64,000 nucleotides of DNA, taken from Ampelomyces quisqualis (lineage: Eukaryota > Ascomycota > Dothideomycetes > Pleosporales > Phaeosphaeriaceae). This document shows, piece after piece, positions 45,155 through 54,054 of this stretch. Made by a program: the position numbers and the translations under genes. Numbering within the stretch: position 1 is the stretch's first letter; each line of letters opens with the position of its first letter. A model generated the notes under the pieces. It was not told the origin of the DNA and ran no database searches. It was given only the letters and a program-made list of their open reading frames with translations. The DNA is taken from NCBI GenBank assembly GCA_018398575.1, contig JAGTXZ010000005.1, positions 3,844,001 through 3,908,000 of the forward strand. The letters run 5' to 3'.

Positions 45155-46552
45155 ATGAGTAAAATGTGGGAGGTGGATCCGGAGACACGGAGCAAGGTAG
45201 GTTAGTTGAAGCCATGCGGCAGCGTAGCTCATGAGCACCATGTGTGACGAGTTTACTGATGGAATATGCTTGCAGCTACTGGAGATCCAGAAAACGAACG
45301 ACAACAACAAGTGCGTCGATTGCAATGCGCCGAGTCCGCAATGGGTTCGTCGCTCGATAACCAATGCGACGTCTACAGTACTGAAGTTACATCCACCAGG
45401 CCTCTCCCAAACTCGGCATCTTCATGTGCCTCTCGTGTTCTGGCGTGCACCGCGGTCTCGGCGTGCACATCTCCTTCATCCGCAGCATAACCATGGACGC
45501 CTTCAAAGGCGGTGAGCTCGCGCGCATGGCGGCCGGCGGCAACCAGCCATATCAAGACTTCTTCAACACACACGCCTCCAACACAGAGGACGGCCGCACA
45601 TTCGAGGCTTCGTCGATACAAGAGCGCTACGACTCGGAAGCAGGCGACGAGTGGAAGGAGCGGTTGAGCTGCAAGGTTGAGGGCAGAGAGTTTGACAAGA
45701 GCAACCTGCCAAAGAGGCTGCCCAAGAAGGAGAATGCGGGGTCGATTGCGCCGCTGAGTGGCAGGGCTAGTGCCGCACGAAGTCGGTCGCAAACACCGTT
45801 GGGCAAGACACGGAGCAACGACGCACGCTCTGCATCTCCGTCCCTCGGGACAGGCGCCACGTCTTCGCAGAAAGCGAGGAATGAGCAATACTTTGCGAAA
45901 ATGGGCGCCGCGAATGCGGACAGACCAGACGGCGTTGCGCCAAACCAGGGCGGCAAGTACGGTGGATTCGGCAGTGAACCGGATCATTGGAAAAAGGACG
46001 AGGAGCCCGGAGCGCCACCACAATTGGACGATTTCCAGAAAGACCCCGTTGCTGCGCTGACAAAGGGGTTTGGATGGCTGGGTGCAAGCGTGAGTAAAGT
46101 GGGCAAGACTGGCTATGAGGGCTGGGTGAAGCCCGGAATGCAAAAGGAACGTCTCTCGCCCGCCTCAATATACATGAGCTAACAAACTCCCACAGCTCGC
46201 CGAAGCCGACCTCGCATCCCAAGCCCAACGCACCGCCGGTACCCTCGGCCAAACCCTGCAATCCGGCGTCGCAAACGCTGGCACAACATTCAACCGCTTC
46301 GTCGAGGGCGACTCGTCATCCCCAGCCACTCGATCAACGCGCGAACCCGAGAAAAAGGACTTTTGGGACTCGTTTGGAGATGCGCCCCAGGGACCGAGTA
46401 AGGACAAGCGCGACTTTTGGGACGAGTTTTCGAGCGTGGGTGAGTCCAGGATGCAGGAGAAGAAGAAGCCGAGTGGGATTGGGACGAGTGCGGTTAAAAA
46501 GAGTGGGGGTGGGCAGGGGAAGAAGGAGGATGGGGACTGGGGGGAATGGTAG
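45155..46552 (+). CDS. GCS1: ArfGAP, Gcs1 family
   Basis: Exons 45155-45196, 45276-45344, 45400-46146 and 46196-46552 give 404 residues. The ArfGAP zinc finger is C27-x2-C30-x16-C47-x2-C50, with the catalytic arginine finger at R55 (SGVHRGLGVHISFIRS). Downstream are motifs of the Gcs1 branch: GFGWLGASVSKVGKTGYEGW and an amphipathic segment (ADLASQAQRTAGTLGQTLQS) like lipid-packing-sensor helices, then KDFWDSFGD and a C terminus ending DGDWGEW. The enzyme stimulates GTP hydrolysis by Arf on Golgi membranes during COPI and post-Golgi traffic. The third intron is odd. Continuity with the family needs a join after CAA AAG, but the following bases are GAACGT, not GT. Branch (GCTAAC) and acceptor (CCACAG) are normal. 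See findings. Confidence 0.92.
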
Positions 46553-47403
46553 GCTGCAGGGGACATGGCGTCTTGAATAGGCGCAGAGCCGTTTGGCGAG
46601 TGACAAGGACAGATGTATGGAGTGTTGAGAGCGGCGTGGATATTGGTACAGTACAACAACACCACAGAAACACACGCTGCAGATTTCACGTCTGATCCAT
46701 ATCATCAATCTGTTTATAGGGGAATAGTGCTCATCCTCTTGCCTCGAGATTTCCTCTTCAACAATGTGTCACTCCTTTCGAGTCACTGGCTTCTCCATCC
46801 TCGCCCGCCATACTTCCTTCCCAAGGTCACTCCAACGCCCCGACACTGCCAAATTTCACGCGTCGGGGACGTCATCGTTTCCTCTTCCTTCGTCACAACG
46901 AACACCATCGCCTTCTCCCGCTCGACTAACTCCTTCTCCATCTGTTTCCATGGCAGAGCTTCGAGCTAGTGGATGCCTTCCACTCATAAAAGCGCCTCTC
47001 TTGTCGCGCCTCTTCATCTTCTCTTCATTAGCACATCGACCCTGCTTTGTCACGACGCATCTTGTCTTCTGGTATGTCTTCCCACTTCTATCTCATGCAG
47101 CATGCCTGACTTGGCGTTTGCCTCATGGACGAGCGATATACTGACGCCACGTAGTACAGTTGCAGCGTTCATCGTATACGCACCTGTTTGGCTTCTTGGG
47201 TACGTCTCTCTCTGAGTTTTGCATCTGCCACGACTGGAAGTTTTCCATGCCCGTTCTGCTTTTGGGCATGGCTTCATTTCCGACATTTTTTTTGCTGATG
47301 GATTGCAGAGACAGCTTCAGGTTCACGAATTTGGTATGATAACCTCTTCACTCATGATATACATCTTGCTCACATCTGGCAGTACCACCGACACTAGCCC
47401 ACC
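46553..47403. other. Intergenic region and probable 5' leader
   Basis: About 850 bp between the ArfGAP gene and the secreted-protein gene, both on plus. Pyrimidine-rich from about 46730. Open frames are not protein-like. Confidence 0.4.
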
Positions 47404-48885
47404 ATGACTCGTCTCGTTCCGCTCCTTTTGAGCGCCCTGCTCTCCACTTTCGCCCCGGGCGTCGAAGCCAAGTCCAAGGGCGATCAGGTCCGCATGTACC
47501 AATTCACGAGCGACTTCTGTGACGGTGCGCCCAAAGGCGCCAACGTCGACGTCAAACGCAACGAGTGCGTCAACATCGCTGCCCGAAGCCTCAAGCCGCG
47601 AGTCGATGAAAAGCGCAGGAAGTGGATCGACCAGGTCAACAACGGTGCCGTTGAGTGTGCGCTTTTCATCTACGAAACACCTGACTGCAAGAACGGCGAG
47701 CACCAAGACGTCATGTATCTTCCCGAGAAGATCGATGACTGTTATACCTCGCCCTCGTCTTACTCCCTCAACTCGGTCAAGTTCGTCTGCGAAAGCAGCA
47801 TCAAGCTTGCCAAGAAGTGAGTTTCCTGTGTCCACCCGTCTATCACTGGATGAACCCGCTGAACCGTGACACCTAGCACTGAAACTATCACTACTGCTCT
47901 CGAAGCCACGTCTTGGTCCTTCGGCGAAGACAAGAGCCTCACACCTCACACGACCACCGAGACTCTCACGTTGACCGTGACCGACGAAGAGACTGTTGCT
48001 GCCCGGGCACCTACCCACGTCGCGCGTCGAGATCAAATTGAGCCACGGGCCAAGAAGAATGAAGTCGGCGTGTGGATGCTCCACCCCTGGACCGGCACTG
48101 TCATCTGTTACCAATGCTACACAAAGAAGGCCGACGATTTCTCTTGGGTCAAGTGCTACTCTGGACATGAAGTACCTAATCTGTGTGGAGCACGCCCTGT
48201 GGACATCAATGGGAAGCCAATCACGACGACTCTCACCCAGACCACTGCATCCACGACGTATGTCACCACGTCCATCGCACTGCCAGGTACCAAGACTATC
48301 ACCCACACAACTACCACAGCAGCGACGACAGCGCTGCCGATTCAAGCTCGTTCCTGGCATAGAAAGGTCTCTTTCAAGCTCCCATGGAATGATGTCCGTG
48401 CATGCGCGGATGCCGAGTGGGAGAAGCGTGGCAAACCCAACACCGAGATCCGCCTCCAGGATGTTCATGTCGCAAACCCGGGCGAATGTCAGGGCGTTCC
48501 CTCTCTCGACCTGCCTGACCCCATCAAAAACATCGAAACGGCTACCGCCATTATGATCGGCATACAAACAGTGGGCGGCCACACAGCAATGACCACGATC
48601 ACCGAGACCCATTACACGTATGAAACCACACTGGTCTTTACCTTGACCGATACTGGTGCAACTGAGCCCGAGGAACCTACCACCACATTTTTCCCCATTG
48701 TTCAGACTGTCACTGATCTCGTTCCGACCGTGGCCACGGTGACTACGTTGGTCACTGATGAGCTGGTCACAACCGTCTGGCCTGGTCATGTGCATGGAAA
48801 TGTGCATGAGCATGACCATAACGACGGCGAGAAGGAGCGCGAGAGCGTAGGAGATCGTGAGGCGCCACCTCACCGTGACTTGTGA
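47404..48885 (+). CDS. Thr-rich secreted protein of unknown function
   Basis: Two exons, 47404-47816 and 47877-48885 (60-bp intron, GTGAGT...CCTAG), give 473 residues. The signal peptide is MTRLVPLLLSALLSTFAPGVEA. The N-terminal domain (to about residue 138) has six cysteines (DFCDGAPKG, NECVNIAAR, VECALFIYETPDCKNGEHQD, DDCYTSPSSY, FVCESS), suggesting three disulfides. A Thr-rich spacer and dibasic sites follow (VARRDQ). A second Cys-containing block is GTVICYQCYTKKADDFSWVK, and long Thr-rich stretches (TTTLTQTTASTTYVTTSIAL) look O-glycosylated. The C terminus is charged (HGNVHEHDHNDGEKERESVG) with no GPI-anchor signal. Likely a secreted wall or matrix glycoprotein, conceivably Kex2-processed. 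No family recognised. Confidence 0.82.
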
Positions 48886-49200
48886 CGGGAACGTGGATGA
48901 ATGATTGGAATGGGGCTTCAGAGGGGAGTTCGTGGTGGCTTTGGTATGAAGGAGATTGTGTTGTTTTGCATGGGTTTTCTGCATGTCTAGTGTTGGTAGT
49001 TCAGAATTGACATTGTTGTTGGGCCCAAGGCCATCAAATCTTCATCTGGCCATGGAGGAGGTGAATGAATGCTGATTGCACAACGCCGGGCCGTGACTCG
49101 TCTGTCGCCAAGGCCTTGAATTCCATGACTCGCCCACCAAAATTATTCCCTACGTCCACCCTCCCGCTCGAACCACAATGCCCCAAATGTGACGACTCAA
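48886..49200. other. Intergenic region with no visible gene
   Basis: About 315 bp between two plus-strand genes; terminator and promoter sequence only. Confidence 0.4.
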
Positions 49201-50289
49201 ATGTCCTTTATCCCTCGCCATGTCTTCCCACCACTCCTATCGCTTCCCCGCTCATACTTCCTGGGTCACCACAAGTCCGGGCTGCAGAAGATGAAGTCTC
49301 TGCTCTCATCCATCGACCTCGTCATCGAGTGTCGCGACTACCGCGTCCCACTCACCTCGCGCAACCCGTTATTTGAGTCCGCCCTCGAAGGCAAGGAGCG
49401 CCTAATTGTGTACACGAAGCGCGATCTCGGCGGCGGTAATCGCGATGGGCGCAACGAAGAGATAGTCCGCGGCTGGTACCAAAGCACCGGTGCTGGAGGC
49501 ATGAACATGGGTACAAAAGTCATGTTTGTGCGCAACGGCAAAGAAGACGACAATGCGATTCACGCGGGGAGAAGGAGCGTAGGTAAAGTCCTTGACGTGT
49601 TGAAAGAGCACGCATCTCAGCGGTGGAAACTTGTTGGCCACCGCGTCTTGATCGTAGGCATGCCGAATGTCGGAAAGTCGACCCTCTTAAACGCACTCCG
49701 GGCTCAGGGCATCGGCAAGGGTAAAGCCGCAGCGACAGGCGCGCAGCCGGGAATCACGCGCAAAGTCAGTTCCGGCGTCAAGATTGTTCCGAGCGAGGAC
49801 GATGAACCAGGCGGCAAAGGTGTGGGTGGCGGTGTGTATTTGTTGGATACGCCCGGTGTCTTTATACCTCATGTCCCCGACGCACACGCCATGATGAAGT
49901 TGGCGCTGTGTGGCTGTGTAAAAGACACCATCATCCCGCCCGTCATGCTCGCTGATTACCTCCTTTACCATTTCAATCTCCATTCTCCCGCCTTGTACTC
50001 GGAATACTGCGCCCCGACAAACGACGTCATACCTCTACTCACTGCGATTGCGGAAAGGACAGGAAGACTGGGTAAGGGCGGCAAGATTGATCCTGAAGCT
50101 ACGAGTTTGTGGATGATTCAGCGGTGGAGACAGGGGCTGATGGGACGGTTTGGGTTGGATGAAGTTATGGAGGGCGCGTTGGAGGAGAAGAAGAAGGGGG
50201 ACGAGGATATGCAGCCTAGTTTCAATCAGGCGAGGAGGGCAGAGAGGGAGAGAAGGAGGAGTAGGAATAGGGCGCGAGGGGAGAAGTAA
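49201..50289 (+). CDS. MTG1: Mitochondrial GTPase MTG1
   Basis: Single-exon, 362 residues from the ATG at 49201 (MSFIPRHVFPPLLSLPRSYF), a basic, acid-free N terminus suited to mitochondrial import. The GTPase motifs are circularly permuted: G4 TKRD at 72-75 comes first, then G1 GMPNVGKST at 153-161, a G2-like PGITRKV at 183-189, and G3 DTPG at 216-219. This order, with the preceding VIECRDYRVPLTSRNP motif, defines the YlqF/RbgA/MTG1 family. These assist late assembly of the large subunit of the mitochondrial ribosome. The C-terminal domain ends in a basic Arg-rich helix (ARRAERERRRSRNRARGE), likely to bind rRNA. It shares the mitochondrial-ribosome theme with the mL46 gene about 26 kb away. 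Confidence 0.95.
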   Translation: MSFIPRHVFPPLLSLPRSYFLGHHKSGLQKMKSLLSSIDLVIECRDYRVPLTSRNPLFESALEGKERLIVYTKRDLGGGNRDGRNEEIVRGWYQSTGAGGMNMGTKVMFVRNGKEDDNAIHAGRRSVGKVLDVLKEHASQRWKLVGHRVLIVGMPNVGKSTLLNALRAQGIGKGKAAATGAQPGITRKVSSGVKIVPSEDDEPGGKGVGGGVYLLDTPGVFIPHVPDAHAMMKLALCGCVKDTIIPPVMLADYLLYHFNLHSPALYSEYCAPTNDVIPLLTAIAERTGRLGKGGKIDPEATSLWMIQRWRQGLMGRFGLDEVMEGALEEKKKGDEDMQPSFNQARRAERERRRSRNRARGEK

Positions 50290-50879
50290 GAAGATTTCGT
50301 TTCGCCAGGCCGAGCGCAACGAATGCCTTTCTAACGAATCATGGACGCTAGCTAGCGACCAAAACAATCTACGATGCACGTCTTAGCCTTGCCACAGTGC
50401 TAGCTAGTATTGGTCCCACGCGCAGTCACGTCCGCTCAGGCTTTACTCGTACAGCACCTTCTCATAATTGACAAAGACTCCAAGCCCAACGTTCTGTCTT
50501 TTCTCTGTGGCTTATTAACCCTCAACGACGAAAACGCCAACTAGCAAATCACTCCGTATCTCTTAGGCGCCTCGCGATCTCCCTCGAGACAAGCCTCCTG
50601 GCATCATAACGGGCACCGATATGTCTCCCGCAGACCCTAGAGTCTCTTCCCGCTACCAAGTCGCGCACTTCAGACTACCTACCTACCTACCTACCTACCT
50701 ACCAACGATCCTGGACCCGAACGAGCAACTCGACTTTTCTCGCCAAATACGCGACGCGGCCCTGCCTACGATACTTTTTCCCACGGCACGGTACGTATGG
50801 AGCGAGGGAAAGGGTGTTGGTTGAGATTCGATGCGGTGGATAGATGTATACTACAGTCTAAAGAATACTTAGAGTAAAG
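50290..50879. other. Transition from gene-dense to AT-rich DNA
   Basis: About 590 bp. A 67-codon open frame at 50621-50824 begins with an ATG but reads through a (CTAC)n microsatellite and is not convincing. It may be the stub of a gene cut off by the decayed block that follows. Confidence 0.35.
50675..50703. repeat. (CTAC)n microsatellite
   Basis: Seven tandem copies of the tetranucleotide CTAC, which encode a Pro-Thr-Tyr-Leu pattern in the overlapping short open frame. Confidence 0.9.
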
Positions 50880-51120
50880 CTTAGGGTATATATAAGATAT
50901 AATAGCTAAAGAGCTATTAGAGAAAGATAATAATATCTACCTAAATTAAGCAACGCGGTATAGATATAGTTATATCTTAGCTATTATGGTCTTTAACTCT
51001 TGAATAATAAATTATACTGTAAGGTTAAAAGATATAGATTAGAAGATAGATATAATTATTATAATACTATACAATCCTAGTTAAGATGTTATAACATTAA
51101 ATCAAGTCTTACACTACGTT
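50880..51120. repeat. AT-rich, RIP-like decayed block
   Basis: Abrupt change to TA-dominated sequence (ATATATAAGATATAATAGCTAA and similar) with very few C-containing CpA/CpG words. This is the look of repeat DNA after repeat-induced point mutation. No coding remnant can be read. Confidence 0.6.
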
Positions 51121-51222
51121 CAGTCGTTAGTTAGTAGCCTAGATGGTAGGTGCTGTCACACGAGTAATACTTCTTCTACACTTCGGTCCGAAAAAAACTC
51201 TTCTTCGCAGAGAAGTGCAAAA

Positions 51223-51341
51223 ACATACAACAGCGGGGATTCGCTAGTGGTCACCCACCTAACTACTGATCCGACGGTACGTTGCTTAAATAGGGCTGAG
51301 CGAACGGGAAGCCTTGTTCTCAACGTCCTATGGTCGTATGT
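51223..51341 (-). rRNA. 5S ribosomal RNA
   Basis: Read on the minus strand, the 119 nt begin ACATACGACCATAGGACG and end CCGCTGTTGTATGT, followed by a T run that would serve as the RNA polymerase III terminator. The internal control region is recognisable (TTAAGCAACGTACC, then GGGTGACCAC and AGCGAATCC), and the two ends pair (ACATACGAC with GTTGTATGT) to form helix I. This matches fungal 5S rRNA, whose genes are dispersed singly in filamentous ascomycetes. A few positions differ from the consensus I remember (TAGTTAGGTGGG where TAGTTGGGTGGG is usual, ACCACTAGCG where ACCACCAGCG is usual). Both are RIP-type changes, so it may be either functional or an early pseudogene. Confidence 0.85.
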
Positions 51342-51989
51342 GGTTGTGTTGGGTTAGTGTTAAGTATCTAGACAGCATGTAATAAGAACACCAGCGACCG
51401 CTACACATGATGTGCGGGCCCGAGCGGGATCAAAGAAGATATCAGGAAAACAATCTTATAGGCAGCCCATATCAACGTTCCTGGGCGCGTACGGATTTTG
51501 TGAGATGCAACCTGGTTGATAAGCGCTAGAACAGACCGTCAATATCGATCAACAAATCTTGTTAAGCAAGTGGTACCTATCCGCTTCTGATTCAGCCCCG
51601 AAAGTCTCACCCAAACACAAATTCACTAGACACGTACAAAGCCTTGAAATTCATCCCCGGCAGCCTGTGTTAATTGAACTGTTCGACTGTTCGCCGCTTT
51701 TACTAAACACAGGTGAAAGCTGGCCTCTACCCTGAGCGTTAACCCCTCTCTATATTCTTGATAACTCTTCTAACAATTGTACGTCCTGTTCCCGCTTCCG
51801 ATGCCCCCCTTTCCTTGAACGGTGGTCCGGGCCTTGAAGACTAGCCCCTGGGTAGCACTTAAAACAAAAGTCGTACTTAGGACAACATAGACAAGTATAT
51901 CTCGTTCCGAAAATCATGCACTAATGCACTTAAGTCAGCCTGGAGCATTGTATGGCGTCAAAAACACGCGCTCTCCACTTACCAAACAA
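51342..51989. other. Region without a recognisable gene
   Basis: About 650 bp between the 5S gene and the ankyrin pseudogene, of mixed base composition. No open frame of note. It may include decayed flanks of the pseudogene. Confidence 0.35.
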
Positions 51990-53126
51990 ATGTCACAAAA
52001 ATTAAACCACCCCTTCCCTTCCTTTTTGACAAGATCATCCGCCTTAGCATCTGGGTTTGATCTGTGCAAAGCGGTTGCGAAGTCGCAGTTGTTGTGAATG
52101 ACAGCCACATCCTAGGGTGTCCACTTCTCCAGAGTGCAAGAGTCACCTTTAGCTCCACGTTTGATCAAGAACCAGAGGATCGAGACGTCCCATTGCCGAC
52201 AGGCCCAATAAAGGGGGGTTCAACCGTCGTCATCAGCTTGATTGAATTTTGCTTCACTATGTCGAAACACAGAAATTCTCGAGAATTTTAAGTCTCTGGC
52301 CTCTACATTCAAGGTGACAAGTGTAGAGGCAACCTCCCGTGCTTATCCGTCGTCCGGAGTAGTTTTTCCGGCAAGAACGTCACACTGTCGATGTTGTCTC
52401 GGCTATTTAGCCGCAAGCTACCTACTCGGGCCTAACAGCGACGTCGTCGTTATGAACCGTTGGGCCCGAGTATGTGGGCCGCGTTCCAGCTTCGTCATCT
52501 ACCTCGGCCTTGTCGAAGCCAACCTCAGAAACAATATAGGTAACGAGTTCAGTTCCTCCCGTGGCAACCGCGGCGCCAAGTATTGTGCCGTACGTACCAC
52601 CCTTTAGGAGTTTCTTGCCCCCTCGACTAATGAGAAACTCCACCATCTTCGTTTGTCCGAGCAACGTTTTCGGTCTCCTCGGCATCCACATTGGTGACCC
52701 AAAACATAGCGACGAGCACCAGCACAACAATAACGATAAACAGTACGAGATTGGCCCGCAGACTGCGAGAGTAGTAGTAAGGTTCGCTGCGGGCTTGAAA
52801 AGATGTAGTCCAAGGGTATTCCATGCGCTCGCACCGATAAACAGGATGCTGGTAGTCACTTTCCTCTTAGTGTCACCTCGAGGCTCCAGGCATGTTGAAG
52901 AGGATAGTATCGAACTTTCCGAAACCGAACCTTTGGATGATGAGTGGTACGAAAGTCGTGATGCCACCACTTGGGATGGACAACGCTGTGGCCATGGAGA
53001 ACCACAGCGGCCAGCCATGTATTTACGTCCAACAATGCCTCCGGGACATGATCCTATTTCCACACACGCGATGCGACTCTCATCTGGTTCATGCGAAGAC
53101 GTTCGACGGCGATCAGCTTGTCGCAA
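51990..53126 (-). pseudogene. Decayed ankyrin-repeat protein gene
   Basis: On the minus strand, several ankyrin-like segments can be read but not in one open frame. FLISRGGKKLLKGGTYGTIL and AAVATGGTELVTYIVSEVGF lie near 52500-52640. GRLPLHLSP followed by three stops lies near 52290-52350. DDG*TPLYWACRQWDVSILW, IKRGAKGDSCTLEKWTP*DV lie near 52100-52240. The two stops shown fall where ankyrin proteins usually have Trp (GWTPLxxA, WTPWDVA), so TGG has become TGA and TAG. At least one frameshift is also needed. The 53126 end contains a hydrophobic, low-confidence stretch. Downstream, FNFCDIC could be the start of a zinc-binding end, as in some fungal ankyrin proteins. Probably a NACHT/ankyrin-type or other repeat protein inactivated by RIP. 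Confidence 0.65.
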
Positions 53127-53321
53127 TCATTGAGGAATATTTCTTCAGCTTCCAATGGACTATCGGGCTGCCAGCTGGAAGACTCGGCTAGCGCACACAG
53201 CCTTCAGAGCAACCGACTTACCATGGAAATGAAGACGAAGAGCGAAGTAGCTACTATGAGTAGTTCGCAGAAAAGAAAGCTCATTTCCTGTTCTAGTTCT
53301 AGCGTACGCCGACGTTGCCTA

Positions 53322-53894
53322 CACTGGGGTACAAATGCGGTGTTAAATACCCAGCGCGGTGTTAATATACACTGCAGTATCGTGTAAATTTACTCTTTAA
53401 CACTGCATATAAAAGATATTTACACAGCTGTAGTGTTTTTTACACTAAGGTAGTGTTTTTTTACCTGCAACTTTTATTAGTATAAACTTCTTTTGCGTTA
53501 TATGTAAGATTTTAGTGTTTACTACTAAGACTTTTTCTTGCTTATTTTTAACTCCTCTCTACTTTTACTAATTTTCTACTTTTTCTCCTTTATTTTGTTT
53601 TAAACTTACTAAACCTTAGATTTTAACCTGCGCGTGTAATAACCTGCTTTATGTGCAAGCGTATTTTAGAGGGTTAAGGTAAGTAAAGAGATATAAGAGG
53701 AGTAAATAGAAGAGAAGTAGATATAAGTTAAACAAAGAAGAAGTAACAAAGTTAAAAATAGTGTATGTTTACTGTGTAAATTTACCTAGACTGTGTAAAT
53801 ATAGACAACTTCGCGGTGTTTCTAGGGGGAATTCTGCAGGGTGTTTTTACACGATTCTACGCGAGGTATTTAACACCGCGTTTGTACTGCAGTG
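53322..53894. mobile_element. Non-autonomous CACTA-like DNA element (MITE)
   Basis: A 573-bp element with imperfect terminal inverted repeats of about 30 bp. The left end reads CACTGGGGTACAAATGCGG, then TGTTAAATACC. The right end, reverse-complemented, reads CACTGCAGTACAAACGCGG, then TGTTAAATACC, with three mismatches in about 30 positions. The ends are flanked by the same trinucleotide CTA (53319-53321 and 53895-53897), fitting a 3-bp target duplication. The CACTG termini and 3-bp duplication recall CACTA-type elements. The interior is AT-rich with repeated GTGTAAAT/ATTTACAC words and no coding capacity. The element sits between the ankyrin pseudogene and the GH31 gene. Confidence 0.75.
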
Positions 53895-54054
53895 CTACTG
53901 CTAACTGCTAAGGATCATCTCCGGCGCTAGAGTTTATGGAATCTTTACCGAGCCAGGACGTAAGGCCGAAGATACGACGAGCCGGCATTTATATCGGTAT
54001 GACTTCCGTATCTGTTAAGTTGAAAGCCATCCACGTCCACCATACCTATACACC

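Noticed and set aside
47323..48984. 553-codon open frame on the minus strand opposite the Thr-rich secreted protein
   Set aside because: It mirrors a Thr/Ser-rich gene whose codons rarely give stops in antisense, lacks any recognisable domain, and the plus-strand gene has a signal peptide, a clean intron and a sensible Cys pattern.
50621..50824. 67-residue small gene with a PTYL repeat
   Set aside because: Its sequence is largely the translation of a (CTAC)n microsatellite and it has no other support.
52422..53126. Intact 234-residue minus-strand gene
   Set aside because: The frame contains only a fragment of ankyrin sequence at its end, the rest is not protein-like, and the continuation is broken by stops and a frameshift; better read as part of a pseudogene.
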